This document shows positions 36,002 through 47,870 of a DNA stretch of 64,000 bases, in pieces; the stretch's first letter is position 1, and each line of letters begins with the position of its first letter. The stretch spans positions 2,170,001 through 2,234,000 of the forward strand of contig JAETXT010000009.1 in NCBI GenBank assembly GCA_019188255.1, given 5' to 3'. The translations under genes were made by a program, and so were the position numbers. The notes beneath the pieces were generated by a model, which made no database searches, was not told the DNA's origin, and worked only from the letters and a program-made list of their open reading frames with translations. The DNA comes from Verticillium longisporum. Its lineage: Eukaryota; Ascomycota; Sordariomycetes; Glomerellales; Plectosphaerellaceae.

Positions 36002-36464
36002 TTATTGCTCGTCCTCGTCGTTCCTCTGGTCGTCTCGTCGGCTGGGACTCTCGTTGGCGGGTTTACTGCCGCTTTTGCTACCGTTGTCATCAGCCGGCTC
36101 CTTGGCCATGACGTTTTCGAACTGCGACCACAGGGCTTCGACGGAGGAGAACTCGTTGCCAACCTGGGGTGACGTAACGTTAGGATCAGATCACACATCG
36201 AGCAGATTAGTCTTCGGGGGACTTGGCTACATACCGCAGTGACAGCCTCGAGAGAGCGGTTCAGCTTGTTGATGTTGGCGAGGACATGCTCGAAGCTCTG
36301 GTCCGGGACCGTCGAGTCAGATGCGAGCAACGCTGGGAAGGGCCTGCGCGGCTGAACGTACGTACCATGGCAATCTCCCCGATGAGAACCTCGCGCTGCT
36401 GCTCAAAGTACGTCTTGTCAGGGCCGCCTATCTGCGAAGTTGACCGCTGATGGTAAGAAGACAT
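36002..36464 (-). CDS. DAD1: DASH/Dam1 complex subunit DAD1
   Basis: Small kinetochore protein of the Dam1/DASH ring that couples chromosomes to microtubule ends. Three short exons: 36464-36366, 36297-36235 and 36163-36002, with GTACGT and GTATGT donors and CAG acceptors. They join in frame to 107 residues. The helical core [51 protein letters not shown] matches the DAD1 family. An acidic, disordered tail (about 35 residues) ends the protein. The gene is invisible to a single-ORF search because no exon exceeds 165 bases. Confidence 0.92.
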
Positions 36465-36931
36465 GTCGGCGATGGCGAAAGTGCTGAATCGAAGTCGGCG
36501 CTCGGTTCCTTGGCCGACTAGAGTGTGTTCGCGTCAGAAACGCGAACCTCCATGAAAAGGCTCCGCCGCCAGCGAAATGGAGAGCGGGGTTTGGCGGGGC
36601 ACGCGAGCACAGTGTCTGCACGACCTGTTCCGATGTCAACCGGCACCGTGTTACGCTTCGGTGGGTAGAGAGAAAACCTTCCGCACTCTACCCCTCTGTG
36701 CCCCCCACCTCGGTGCATCACGTCGCGAGCTTGTAATCATCACAGGCAACGAGCCTCGGTGTCATGTTCATCTGCTGGTGTCATTTTTCGACAGCTAGTC
36801 TTCGTCAACTCGAATGTACATGTCTGGCGTTGCACAATCTCAAAGCCCCCAAATCATTTTCATATCCCTCATTAACTTGACCGTGATCCGGTGAACATCA
36901 AAGCTTAAAGAAAACAGAAATCCAGATTTGC
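36465..36931. other. DAD1 upstream and ALDH 3' flank
   Basis: A 467-bp interval between two minus-strand genes. Nothing recognised. Confidence 0.6.
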
Positions 36932-38590
36932 TTAGTAGATTGCACCGCCCAGACGAATCGCCACAGACTTGTTCTGAGTGTAGTTGGACAGGGCGGCCTC
37001 GCCGAGCTCGCGGCCGATGCCGGACTCCTTGAAGCCACCGAAGGGAACCTGGTGGTGGAGCATGTTGTAGCAGTTGACCCAGACAGTGCCGGCCTTGAGC
37101 TGGTTGCTGACGCGGATGGCTGTGTTGAGATCCGTGGTGTGGACGGCAGCGGCCAGGCCGTAAGTGGAGTCGTTGCCGAGGGCGATGACTTCATCCTCGT
37201 CCTTGAACTTGGCGATGGCGCACACGGGGCCGAAAATCTCCTCCTGCATAATCTTCATGTCGGCCTTGACGTTGCTGAAGATGGTAGGCTGGATGAAGTA
37301 GCCCTTGTCACTGTGACGCTCGCCACCGGTCTCGACGGTGGCACCCTCCTCCTTGCCAATCTTGATGTACTCCATGATGCGGTCGAACTGCAGCTGGCTG
37401 ACCTGAGGGCCCTGGAAGGTCTCATCGTGGAAGGGGTCGCCGACCTTGTTCTCCTGGGCCCTCTTCTTGAAAGCCTCGAGGAACTTGTCGTAGATGCCCT
37501 CCTGGACGTAGATGCGAGTACCGGCGCAGCAGCACTGGCCGTGGTTGTAGTAGATGCCAAAGTTGACCCAAGAGATGGCCTGCTCAATGTCGGCGTCGTT
37601 GAAGACAATGTTGGGCGACTTGCCGCCGAGCTCGAGAGTGACCTTCTTCAGGTTGGAGGCGGCAGCGGCCTTCATGATCTGGCGACCGACAAGAGTGGAA
37701 CCAGTGAAGGCGACCTTGTCAATGTCCATGTGAGAGGAGATGGCGGCACCAGCAACCTTGCCGAAACCGTTGATCAGGTTGAAGACACCGGCGGGGAAGC
37801 CGGCCTCCTTGACGAGGTTGGCAAACACGAGCGCGGACAGAGGGGTCTGCTCGGCAGTCTTCATGACGACCGTGTTACCGGTGGCCAGGGCGGGGGCGAT
37901 CTTCCAGGCCAGCATGAGGATGGGGAAGTTCCAGGGGATGATCTGACCGCAAACACCAATCTGAGGGACAGAGGAGTCAGCAAAACAATGTCTCAAGCTC
38001 CTGAGAAGAGGGGGAGAGAAGGGAAGGGGTGGACATACGGGCTCCTGGCGGGTGTAGTGGAACATGTCGGGGGCGACATCGATGGTCTTGCCCTCGATCT
38101 TGTCGGCCCATCCACCGTAGTACCTGATGCAGCCGACGACGGCACCGACGTCGCCCTTGGCCATGGTGATGGACTTGCCGTTATCGAGAGACTCAACGGC
38201 GGCGAGGAGGTCAAGGTTCTTCTCGACGAGCTCGGCAAGCTTCAAGAGGTAGATGGACCTCTGGCCGGGGGTGGTCTGGCGCCAGACACCGTTGAAGGCC
38301 TTGCGGGCAGCGGCAACGGCAATGTCGACATCCTTCTCCGTGGCCTCGGAAACCGAAACGATGACCTCCTCGGTGGAAGGGTTCACGACCTCGAAGGTCT
38401 TCTTGTCGACGCCCTCAACCCACTCGTTGTTGATGAACCTGTGACAGTCCAGTTAGTGTGCGTGTCGCGGCAGATCAATCGGGCGTCATGACGAGCAGTG
38501 CATCATGCGCGAGAGCTCGAGGACTTACAGGCCGGTGGGCTGGGTGTAGGTGCCGGTGACGGGCGTCTTGAGCTCGGCGGAGAGACCCAT
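36932..38590 (-). CDS. NAD(P)-dependent aldehyde dehydrogenase
   Basis: Oxidises aldehydes to acids; close to fungal ALDH1/aldA-type enzymes used in ethanol and acetaldehyde metabolism. Three exons: 38590-38529, 38438-38039 and 37960-36932, total 496 residues, the usual family length. The NAD-binding PWNFPILM and FTGSTLVGR segments, general base Glu264 (VTLELGGKSP) and nucleophile Cys298 (GQCCCAGTR) are present. No N-terminal mitochondrial presequence is evident, so cytosolic is likely. Splicing supplies the N-terminus MGLSAELKTPVTGTYTQPTG followed by LFINNEWVEG. The opposite strand has a long shadow ORF due to GC-rich codons. Confidence 0.95.
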
Positions 38591-39561
38591 TGTGAAGATG
38601 TGTGTGGTGGAAGGGTAATGTAGGGTGGTTTGGTATAGTTCGGGGTAGGAGCTTCTGCAACAGGAACGGGGTATATTGGTGCAGAATGCAAAACAGATGA
38701 GAACGAAACTGGAAATGGAGGTTCAATGAGGGAAGGTTGCAAAGGAAAGGTAGGGGCGGAGGCGAGTTGTTATACTAAACAGTCCAGAGCGGGGTGGAGT
38801 CTGGATCAGAGCTGTGACGATGGAAGTTGCCTTGAGGTCCACGCCTCGCCCACATTTACCAGGCAAGGGGGTGACCTACCTGCCAATGCCAGGTGAGGCC
38901 GAAGACGATTCGGGATTGATGCGACAGCACCCCGAGCACCATGCATCAGCGACCTACTTAGTCCCGTGCTGCGGCGGGCCATTCCTGGTCCTCAAATGCC
39001 CGTCGTGCCTGTTTGCCTGTGGACGTACATGGACTTCCATCCAACCTTGTCAAGGTTGGTGGGCATGGCATTGGGCGATACAAGGTATTGACGAAGTGCC
39101 AAAGGCGCACAGAGGCCGGTTCAAACCGATGCCGTTCGTCCTGCACACACACACCCCCTCCTCCAGCAGAGCAGCACAGTACAGTACCTCAGTACCTAAG
39201 CGCCGGGTATCCAAGGTGCTTGACATCGAGAACCAGTTGCAGCACCGCGCCGCTAGCCCGCCAGTGTGTCGCCCCAGTGACAATGAAAGTGGGAGCGGGA
39301 TGGAGACCTGACCCCATCGCAAAATGCGAGGTAGGCGCATCCAGACGACGGGTATTGTGGTCGGAATGAGGTCAATGGCGGGGTAAGATGCGTCCCCCCG
39401 CTGCATGAGACCGGCGAATAGCATCCGGTAATTTTAGTGCAGATGTGGGGCGAGAGAAGTGTGGTGAACGCTAGAAGAAGCGGAGTTCGTCCTGGTGCCC
39501 ACGACGCCCCTCCTTCTTTTGGCGTTGGAGACGTGTTTGCTAGCAAGTCGCCCCCGTTGAT

Positions 39562-39575
39562 CCCCCCCCCCCCCC
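39562..39575. repeat. C14 homopolymer
   Basis: Fourteen consecutive C residues inside a C-rich stretch of non-coding DNA. The length is prone to sequencing error. Confidence 0.9.
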
Positions 39576-41381
39576 TTGATCCCCCACCCACTCCAACCCC
39601 TCCATTCCCTGCGTTTCGACCACTGTCTTGCCCGTCTTTTACGCAGTAACGAAGCCAGAATGACCGGGCCTCTTGTACACCCCGCATCTCATGTTCAGGC
39701 AGTGGAAGAACGATGCTGATGTAGACGCACAGCATCTGACAAATTCTCTCCTCCCCCAATAGAAGCCTTTGGCATGTTTTGTGTACCTCGGCAGCTCGTA
39801 CTCTCCTCTTGATTACTCCTCCTCGTTTGAGCGTGTATGCTTATTTCCAACGCATTCCCACTCCGCTAATCTTCATCCAGCATCGTACAGTGCTTCGTAG
39901 GTCTCGTGGTCATCTTTTCCCCCGGCAGAGCTGGCCCTGCGTTCGGGGTCTCGGCCTGGTGTGCAGATGTAGCCTGCCTGGCGTCCGGGCATCCGGGGTA
40001 ACAAGGTTGACTGATGGGCCAAGCGCTGGACCTGGATGGAAGCTCATATGAAACCGCATTGCTCAACTTTGTCACTGCAGCACGGCGCCTCGGGGCATTG
40101 GGAGGCCCTATCCACTGGCCCCTCGCTCCTGGGAAGTGCCATGCCACACCACACCACTGTTGACACGTCAAATCCCTTATCGCCGCCGCCAAAGGCCGAT
40201 GCTTAGGGGTTTACCACCCTCACACCCCCAACACACCCACCCCAGCACCCACCCCAGCGCCACAACCACTGGCCGGTCGGCCTTTGGTCACCTACTCGCT
40301 GCTCCTGTCCCGACGGTGATTTTTTTTGCTTTGCCCCTCTGTTTCTCTCCCCCTCTTTACCCGTCTCGCGAGCTCACGCAAAGCTTGCGACCGGATTCTA
40401 CGGTTGCTGGCTTCTCGGCGCAAAGGCAAGCGAGGGTTTCAATGAGGTTCAAACACTATCTCCCCCTCTCCCCCACACCATGCAACGCGCCAGAGACAAG
40501 AGGAAAGACAAAAGATGAGACAGTACCAGAGAGCCCGAGCTTCGTGGCATTCTCCTAAAACCCGATGCGACTCCCTCCTGATGCACTGTCACTGATGCGG
40601 AATCCTCGTCCTCAGGACTGGGCCGCCGCCCTCTTTCGGGTAAGGGGTCTGGTGCTTTCGTCTGGTCTAGATCCACCCAATGCTTCTCTTCATCAGCCCA
40701 CGATGCAGCCTGCAGCCCTTCCGTGTCGCCGGTATCGAACCACCGCTGCCAGCCGCAAACCGCCCTCTTGGCCGGTCGTCCCGCCCCACGGCCTATCGGC
40801 CTGAAGGCTGTTTCACTCAATTTGACGCGGCGAAAGGGAACACCTGCATCGTCTGTCGACTGCTCTGTTCTCGTCCGGCAGGCGTCGCGCTAGAACCCTC
40901 TTTCGTGCCTCTTTTGCTGGTCGGTAGTCTACGTGCGAGGCGCCCCAACTGGTTCATCGCGTGGCGTGTCGGACGGGCCCTCCGCCAGGACACCAGGAAG
41001 AACAACCAACGGGCTCGTAGATCCGCACCGCCGTGTGGTGCACCGCCGTGTGGTTGGCGGTCGGATGGCGGCGGATCCGGGGTTACGCTGTGCTCGATTA
41101 CTGGGAGCCAACAGCCGTTCAAAGAGCCTCGGGACTTTGACGAGGCAGGATGTCATGGTGGCTGTTGGTGGTGCAACCCCGCATAGCACGCTCTACTTAT
41201 TACCACGTTCGGCATGGCTCGATCTGAGGTCAGACGTCTTCATTTAGATGTGGCCCGATCTGATGAAGGCCTCATGAAGCTCTCCCAACCAATTGGGATG
41301 CGAGATGGATGTCCGTTGGACTGGATCAGCTCCTCGTGATGATTGTCTCAAGACCGCCAACTGCCGAGCTCGTGTGCAACG

Positions 41382-41494
41382 CAGTGCTCCGTACTCTGAC
41401 TTGATAGAGTAACAGCTCGGCTGGAACAAGTGGCTGCACAGTGCTCCGTCCTTGACAGAGTGACAGCCCGGCTGGACCAAGTGACTGTGTGCTT
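41382..41494. repeat. Imperfect 57-bp tandem duplication
   Basis: Two adjacent units, each beginning CAGTGCTCCGT and containing a GAGT(A/G)ACAGC(T/C)CGGCTGGA core, start at 41382 and 41439. They differ by several substitutions and small gaps. Confidence 0.75.
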
Positions 41495-42044
41495 GGCGTC
41501 GTGCGAGGGCATTTCCTGCAGCATCTCGGTGCGTGGCGGTTTTGCGATGATTGTTTTTTCAGTCTCTGCCTCGTGGGAACATGACCTGGTTTGCATTGCG
41601 CAGATTCATTTCCATCAGTGGCGTTGACTTGCTCTCTCTATCCTACCTTGCCTACCCACGTTGTCAGTTTGATCCGAGTTGTGGAAGTGCCAATCCAACA
41701 CAAAGTAGACATGATGCTCGATGCTCGATGCTCGACTACTACAATATCGAGCCTGCAATGCAACAACGATCTCACGGCGTCTCTCCACATCATAAGGTAC
41801 CCAACAGGTTCAAGCGAGGCTGGCATCATGACCGGCTCTCTCTCATTGGCTAGTCGCATCTTACGGGGCTGGGACTGGCGGGGCTCCATTTTTTTCGGAT
41901 CGGACTTTCCTCCCCGAAAAGTTTTTCCGCATAACCTTGAAGAAAGGAATCTGTAAATCGACAAAAAGTTGCGACAACAGCCACCGCGACTCGAAAAGAC
42001 GACCTATGTTCCAGAAGAGGACTTCTGCTTGCCTTCGCCCTTGA

Positions 42045-45025
42045 ATGATAGGCCCTGAAGGCATGGAGGAGCCCTCTCAGGGCGTCGGCGCCCCTGCGCA
42101 ACCGCCGCCAGGTACGATTCCCACTTCGCACCCGCCAAGAAATCCTCGCGGCTGTGTGGGAAATAGTTAGGTGGGAGGGGGGAGTTGGTGCGTTCACCGC
42201 TGACCATGTTTGCAGCACCTGAACTGAAGCAAGAGTCTCCTGCCTTGCCAAAGGACTTCGAACTGTCGCCCCAAGCTACAAAACGACCCCTCGAACCGGC
42301 GCCCGAGCAGGAAAATGGAGATCCCAAGCGGCTCAAGCTGGGCGAGGACCCAATGTCTGATGCCATTGAGATGGAACTCGACCTCGAGGCCATGGTTCAG
42401 GACGTGCTCGGCGACATAGACAACCAGATGAGCAGGTTCGGCGGCATGGACGGCACATCTGGGGGCGACATGAACCTCGACATGGGACCTGTGGACCCCC
42501 CACCACGAGATACGACAGAGCCAACGATTACCTTCCTCGACAGCCCGATACAGGCAGTTCGAGCTGCCAGTCTGCCTGCATTATCGCACTTTGTATGTCC
42601 AGCCGTATAGACGCAAGGCTATTGCTGACTAGGACTACCCAGGCCCTTCAAATCATCATCATCGTATCCCAGCAACACTCCCCGAACAGCCTGTCTAGCG
42701 CCATACGGACGCACGATTCGGAAGCGGCTACCTCATGGGTCGCACTGAAGAACCTCTTCACAAGTACGCGGCAGCTCTTTTCGCAAACCGACCCAGTTTT
42801 ACACTCAGACTTTCTCGGATCAATATGCTCCACCGACGAGATGCGGCTTGCGAACCTCGCCAGCATCTGCTGTTCGCTGACGTCTACCGGCCGCGATGCG
42901 GATACAATAGATCGGCGCGAGCTCTACAAGAGCTTCTTCTCCATCCTGCTCCGCGACGGTAGCGAATTATCGAATGTCGTGTCTGATCTCTTCGTTGCTG
43001 CCAAGACGCAAGCTATCATTGATTCCGTGGCCAAGGGTGTTCAGGAGACGCCAATAGACCAGATTATCGAAGAGGCCTTCCCAGCGAGCCTGGAGCAGAA
43101 CTTGAAAAGTCGACACGGAGGATCCGATCTCACGCAAGTAGAGCAGGCCCTGGTGACGTTGGCGTACGGTCGAAAGGAGGCGCTGTTCAAGCAGATCGCG
43201 GAGGGTCTGGACGAAGGTTTGTCGCGCTGATATCATCGCGCAACATGCGTACTGACGGATTGACAGGCAATCTGAGATCAACATATGAGAACGAAGAGCT
43301 GTTTCGACTTCTTGGCTCGTACCTCTCCGACGAGCTTCAGCACTTTGCGCACATTGCTACCAAGTACAACGTTCAGCTGCCGATGAGGGAACCCATCCAC
43401 CTCGACATCCCCGACGACGTATCCGAGATGGACGAACAGGCTCTCTCCTCTCTGCTCGAAGCCACAGACGGCCTGGTAGCGCAGTACTTGCCGAACGGCG
43501 GCATCGAAGTGGCCAACGAGCCTGCAGTTCCAACCACCGAGGGTAGCATTCCGCCGGCAGAACCGCAGACGAATGGGGGCGAAACCACAACTGTGACGGC
43601 ACCGCCAGCGCAGAACGGCACGACAGACCACTCCCATGAGACGCACGACCTTTTTGCGGAAATCGAGCATCAGACCCAGGAATACGTGCGCACAACACTA
43701 AGCAACCTGTCGCCTGCGCCGTACCAACCGACTGTGCCTGCGCCGACGGGATCGACGATGGCTCAAACACCGTACCTGTCACACTTGCATCAAACGCAAA
43801 ATCACCCGCCACCACCCACACACTACTACGGCTACCCACCGCTGGACCCAAATCAGACCATGGAGACAGAAGAGTCCGGCCCCTGCCACCAAGCCAATCC
43901 CTACCCAGCGCCATGCTCTACGACCGTGCACGTCAGGCCGCGCTGTCGAAGAATACGAACCCCCAACGACGCGAAGGCGGCAGCTCCACTCGAAGGCCAT
44001 GGTCTCAGGAGGAAGAAAAGGCGCTCATGACGGGATTGGTCAAGGTCCAGAGCCCTCATTGCAGTCAGATCTTGTCGTGGTACGGAGCTGGAGGGTACAT
44101 CTCCAACATTCTCAAGGATCGCAGCCAGGTGCAGCTAAAGGACAAGGCGCGCAACCTCAAGCTGTTCTTCCTGAAGTCGAATTCTGAAATGCCATACTAC
44201 CTCCAAGCGGTCACGGGTGAGCTAAAGACTCGTGCGCCGGGACAAGCGGCTCGTAAGGAGGCCGAGGAGAAGGCACGACAGACGTCCGAGGAGGCTCAAG
44301 TTCGTGGGCAAGGCAACATCCCCATCGCCAGCAACATCCAGTCATCACCGCACAGCCACCAGAAGACAAATTCGGTCACCCATCACGGCTTCCACTCGCT
44401 CAACCACGCGGTGCAGGCGCCCGCCAGCCCGTACACCCCCGTCGCTCCGCTGGCGACAAGCGCCCAGACGCATGCTTCGTCGCCGATCACGAACGCGTTA
44501 CCGGCGCCCGCGATGCAGAGTCCCGTGAAGCCGGAGACCCAGACAGCCTACACCCCTCCAGTGACCATATCGACGCCGCAGCCGACGCACCCTCAACTAC
44601 CATCGCAGCCCTACACACCAACACTACCGCAAGCTCCATCTCAGAACTCGGCGCCATACACACCGACGCATTCCTACACGCCACCGCAACCGGCTCCCAC
44701 GGACTCGCCCCACGTCAAATCCGAACCGCTGCCACAATATGACTACATGGCGCAACCACAGCAGCAGCAGCAGCAGCAGCAGCAGCCGCAACCACCGCAG
44801 CAATCGCAACAGCAGCAGCAACCGCAACAGCAGCAGCAGCAGCCACAACAGCCGCAGTATCAGCAGCAGCCTTCGCAAGAGCCGCAAATGCCGGTCACTG
44901 CGGTCGATCAGATGCCGGCGGCGGCCATGTACTCAGGTCTCGACGATAATGGCGACCTCAAGGATGCAGCACTCATGCAGAGTCTCCGCGAGCTGGAGGC
45001 TTACAGCGGCACGAGCGTCTCCTAG
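42045..45025 (+). CDS. TBF1/TRF-type telomere-repeat (telobox) binding factor, one-base frameshift
   Basis: Four exons: 42045-42111, 42216-42592, 42643-43216 and 43267-45025. The N-terminal half contains a TRF-homology (dimerisation) helical region from about residue 150 to 300. A single telobox Myb repeat follows (RRPWSQEEEKALMTGL, then ILKDRSQVQLKDKARN), binding TTAGGG-like repeats. A Pro/Gln-rich tail with long glutamine runs ends the protein. At 43879-43884 the frame breaks: GGCCCCTGCC needs one more C to read GPLPPSQSLPSAMLYDRARQ into the Myb frame. The exon sum is 2777, and adding one base gives 925 codons. The second Myb tryptophan (usually PHWSQIL) is Cys here (PHCSQIL, codon TGC). 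The start could also be the in-frame ATG at 42063. Confidence 0.9.
44759..44785 (+). repeat. CAG repeat coding polyglutamine
   Basis: Nine CAG codons in a row within the Gln/Pro-rich tail of the telobox factor. More CAG/CAA runs continue to about 44880. Confidence 0.9.
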
Positions 45026-46224
45026 GACGAGGCGTACGCGGATCCTGTACCGAGCACGGCTGACCGAGACCCGACCGTTATCACCGACTCGTGATTCGAC
45101 ATAGGCTTGCGGCAGGAATGAGTCTCTGATGCTCATGCACGTAAATCTCACCATTCGACTGCCATGGCTGCGATGCCGTCGGCTCGACCCATGGGAAGCC
45201 AAGGGACGGGAGAACAGCAGCGCAGCGTCACGGCGTGACCATGTCCGGCCGCTACCTTCTTAGGCAGCGACAGTCCACATGATCCTTTGGTTACAGGGAG
45301 TATGTATAACGAGGCCCCACCAGAGAGGGCGAGTCGGGAAGAACGAAGTAAAGAAAAGAAAAAAGCTATTGTTTTGTTTGCCATGATACCACGATGCGGA
45401 GTGGGAGGGAAAAGGGAAAACAGGGAGGGAGGACAACGGACGCCCCAGGGCCAGCCAGGGTAGGCAAAGTCCGGGCAAAGGCGCACATTCGGTCGGCCAG
45501 CATGTCGTCGGCGTTAGTTTTTTCTCCAACAGTCGTAGAGTAAAATGCACACGCTGCGGCGGAACTTGACATCAAGCAAACATGATAACCCTTCTGCAAT
45601 GTTGTACTCGGGCTTGGCTCCTCGGCTGGTTCCAGCCAAGGAGAAGATGGTGTTGAGAATGACAGTGTACCTGCCGTCTTGCAGGGTTCGTCACCGGTGG
45701 GCGGGTGCAGCTTTTGTTGGGCCAGAGTTCTGTTTCTCGGCCACTGTTGTGTGACTCGGGCATGTCTAACCGCCAAGTTTGACAGGTCTGCTGCGACGGA
45801 GAGGTCTCGGTTTGCCTTGGTCTTCACCTCCGCGTCGAGTGACACGCAATGTGCCTCATCAGGCCTTGTACGTCGTCGGGATTTGTTTCGGTCATGTTTG
45901 CTCGTGAGTTCACAAAAGCGCATGCCTTGGCTGTGCGCGCCTCCGCGGCACGAACACCATAGTGTTCGCCCGTCGAGTAGGACAGCTACTGTTCACCACT
46001 GTGGATTGCCGTTCGATGCTTGGGCGAAGCATGGCGCGGCCAAGTACACCCTTGGAACGACCTGTTACCTATGCCCTGGTGTTCTCCCACCCACTGCCGT
46101 CTCCCCTTTCCACGAATTGATACGAATTCGAATGCTAGCTGTCACCTACAACTTCGACACGAAAGACGAGATCAGACTTTATTTTCTGAACTATCCACGA
46201 TTTTTTTCTTCCTTAATTTCTACC
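45026..46224. other. Intergenic, no gene seen
   Basis: A 1.2-kb interval between two plus-strand genes. The plus-strand frame that enters the next gene from 45679 has no protein-like character before the ATG at 46225. Confidence 0.6.
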
Positions 46225-47870
46225 ATGTTCGGCGCCAAACGAAAGAAGCTGAAGCCCGAAGAGGACCGCCGACGCTGCAACTACGTCACGATCCAAGGCC
46301 GCTGCAACCAGGGCAAGGTGACGCTGAGCAAAGATGGCGTCCGGTTCCCGAGTCCGTACTGCCGTTACCACTGCTGCAAGAAGGTCGACGGGGCAGCCTG
46401 TCAAGACATGAGGATCAATGCAAAGGGGTTCTGCCAGCGACGTAGGCCTAGCCCCTCTTCATCATGATCCGTCCGTGCTAACCATGGCGCGATCTAGACA
46501 TTCAGTGCCAAGGCCAGGTCAACGGCACGCGGTGTGCCAACGCCGTCAGGGGCTATGATCCCAAGGAGTTCAAGTTCTGCGCACAATACCGTACGTCCCA
46601 TGCCGCACACCACCACGTTGGCTCGTCCCCTCACGCAGCATGACAGACAACTGCTTGGCGCTCGACTGCAAGAATGAACGCTTCTACAGCGGTGAGTCAG
46701 ACCTCAAGTTCTGCGCCGACCACCGCTGCACCAGCCCAGGCTGCGACAGGCCGAAGCACACAGGGCCGTTCTGCGCCTCCCACACGTGCGAGGCGCCCAA
46801 CTGCCTCGCCTTCGCCGTTGGCGGCGGTGGTCCAGGCGAGCCGACGCGCTACTGCGACCGACACCGAGTCTGCCAGCACGACCAGTGCGAACGTTTTACG
46901 CACGCGCGGGAGAACGGAGGGCTGTCCAACTTTTGCGGCGCGCACTACTGCGCGTGGGACGGCTGCGAGCAGGCGCGGGAGGATGCCGGGGAAGGCGAGC
47001 ACTGCAAGGCGCACAGCTGCATCGAGGTAGCGTGCGTCAAGGGGAGAACGAGCGCCGAGGGATTTTTCTGCAAGAATCACGAGTGCGATACGAAGGAGTG
47101 TCGGTTCAGGAGGTGGAGGGGCGAGTACTGTCCCGAGCACCAGTGCGGGAAGCCTGGGTGTGCCGAGGAGGGGACAACAGACCATTACTGCTCGAAACAT
47201 GGCACGTGTAGCATGGTAGGATGCGATCGGTTCCGCTTTGCGGACGGATCGAACGTCAGGGATTGGTGTGAAGAGCGTGAGTTTTGCCCTTCCAACTCCC
47301 ACTTCCTCTCCCTTGCTCTCCAGCACCCCCAGGTGATCGGCCTCCCAGGCAGCAAGGCATGCTGATCCATTGTCGGATGCAGACTTCTTCCCGAAATGCC
47401 GAATACAGGACTGTGAGGCTAGGGCGGTTGACGACAAGGAGTTTTGCCGAAACCACATCTGCGAGTTCCGAGGCTGCGGAGGGCAGCGCTCACATTGCGG
47501 GACGCTCTGCGGCATGCACAAGTGCGGCGTCGTCACATGCCCGCATCCTCGCTGCAACATGTCATTGCCACCGGCCATGATCATGATGGGCAATCAATGG
47601 CCTTTATCGCCGTACTGCAACGGCCACGCATGCCACCATGACAGCTGCACACAGCAGTCGGCGGAGAGGAGTCGTTACTGTTCGGCGCACACACCGTGCC
47701 TCCATCCAGGATGCACCAACATGGTCCAGCTGACAGGCACCGACCCTACATGCTGCTCAGATCACAACCAACGAGACTCTGTGGGCCGACGAAGGTTCGC
47801 TGAGTATCCGGGGGTTGGTGGGGGTGGCCGGGCGGATGGGGCGTCAATGCTGTTCTCTGAGGTCCGGTGA
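46225..47870 (+). CDS. Tandem Cys/His zinc-module protein (about 17 modules)
   Basis: Four exons, 46225-46441, 46498-46590, 46647-47276 and 47383-47870, encode 475 residues. A basic N-terminus (MFGAKRKKLK) is followed by about 17 back-to-back modules of the form C-x4-C-x(5-20)-[FYW]-C-x2-H, for example CTSPGCDRPKHTGPFCASH and ECDTKECRFRRWRGEYCPEH. Each module ends where the next Cys begins. The four ligands suggest one zinc per module. The pattern resembles the CxxxGC...CxxH repeats of WRKY19-like proteins in oomycetes and plants, but I know no characterised fungal protein with it. All three introns are phase 1 and fall within the His codon closing modules 2, 3 and 12. The C-terminal 35 residues are Gly/Arg-rich and lack modules. 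A nucleic-acid or protein-binding role is inferred only. Confidence 0.85.

Larger units (their letters stand above)
38591..42044. other. 3.5-kb divergent intergenic region
   Basis: Between ALDH (-) and the telobox factor (+). Many short ORFs, none with coding character. It holds a C14 run (39562-39575) and an imperfect 57-bp tandem duplication (41382-41494). No tRNA or other RNA gene was recognised. Confidence 0.6.

Noticed and set aside
37052..38491. 479-residue plus-strand ORF
   Set aside because: Shadow of the aldehyde dehydrogenase on the opposite strand, caused by GC-biased third positions.
40735..40760. GGTTCGATACC on the minus strand
   Set aside because: Same reason: no A box or stems upstream.
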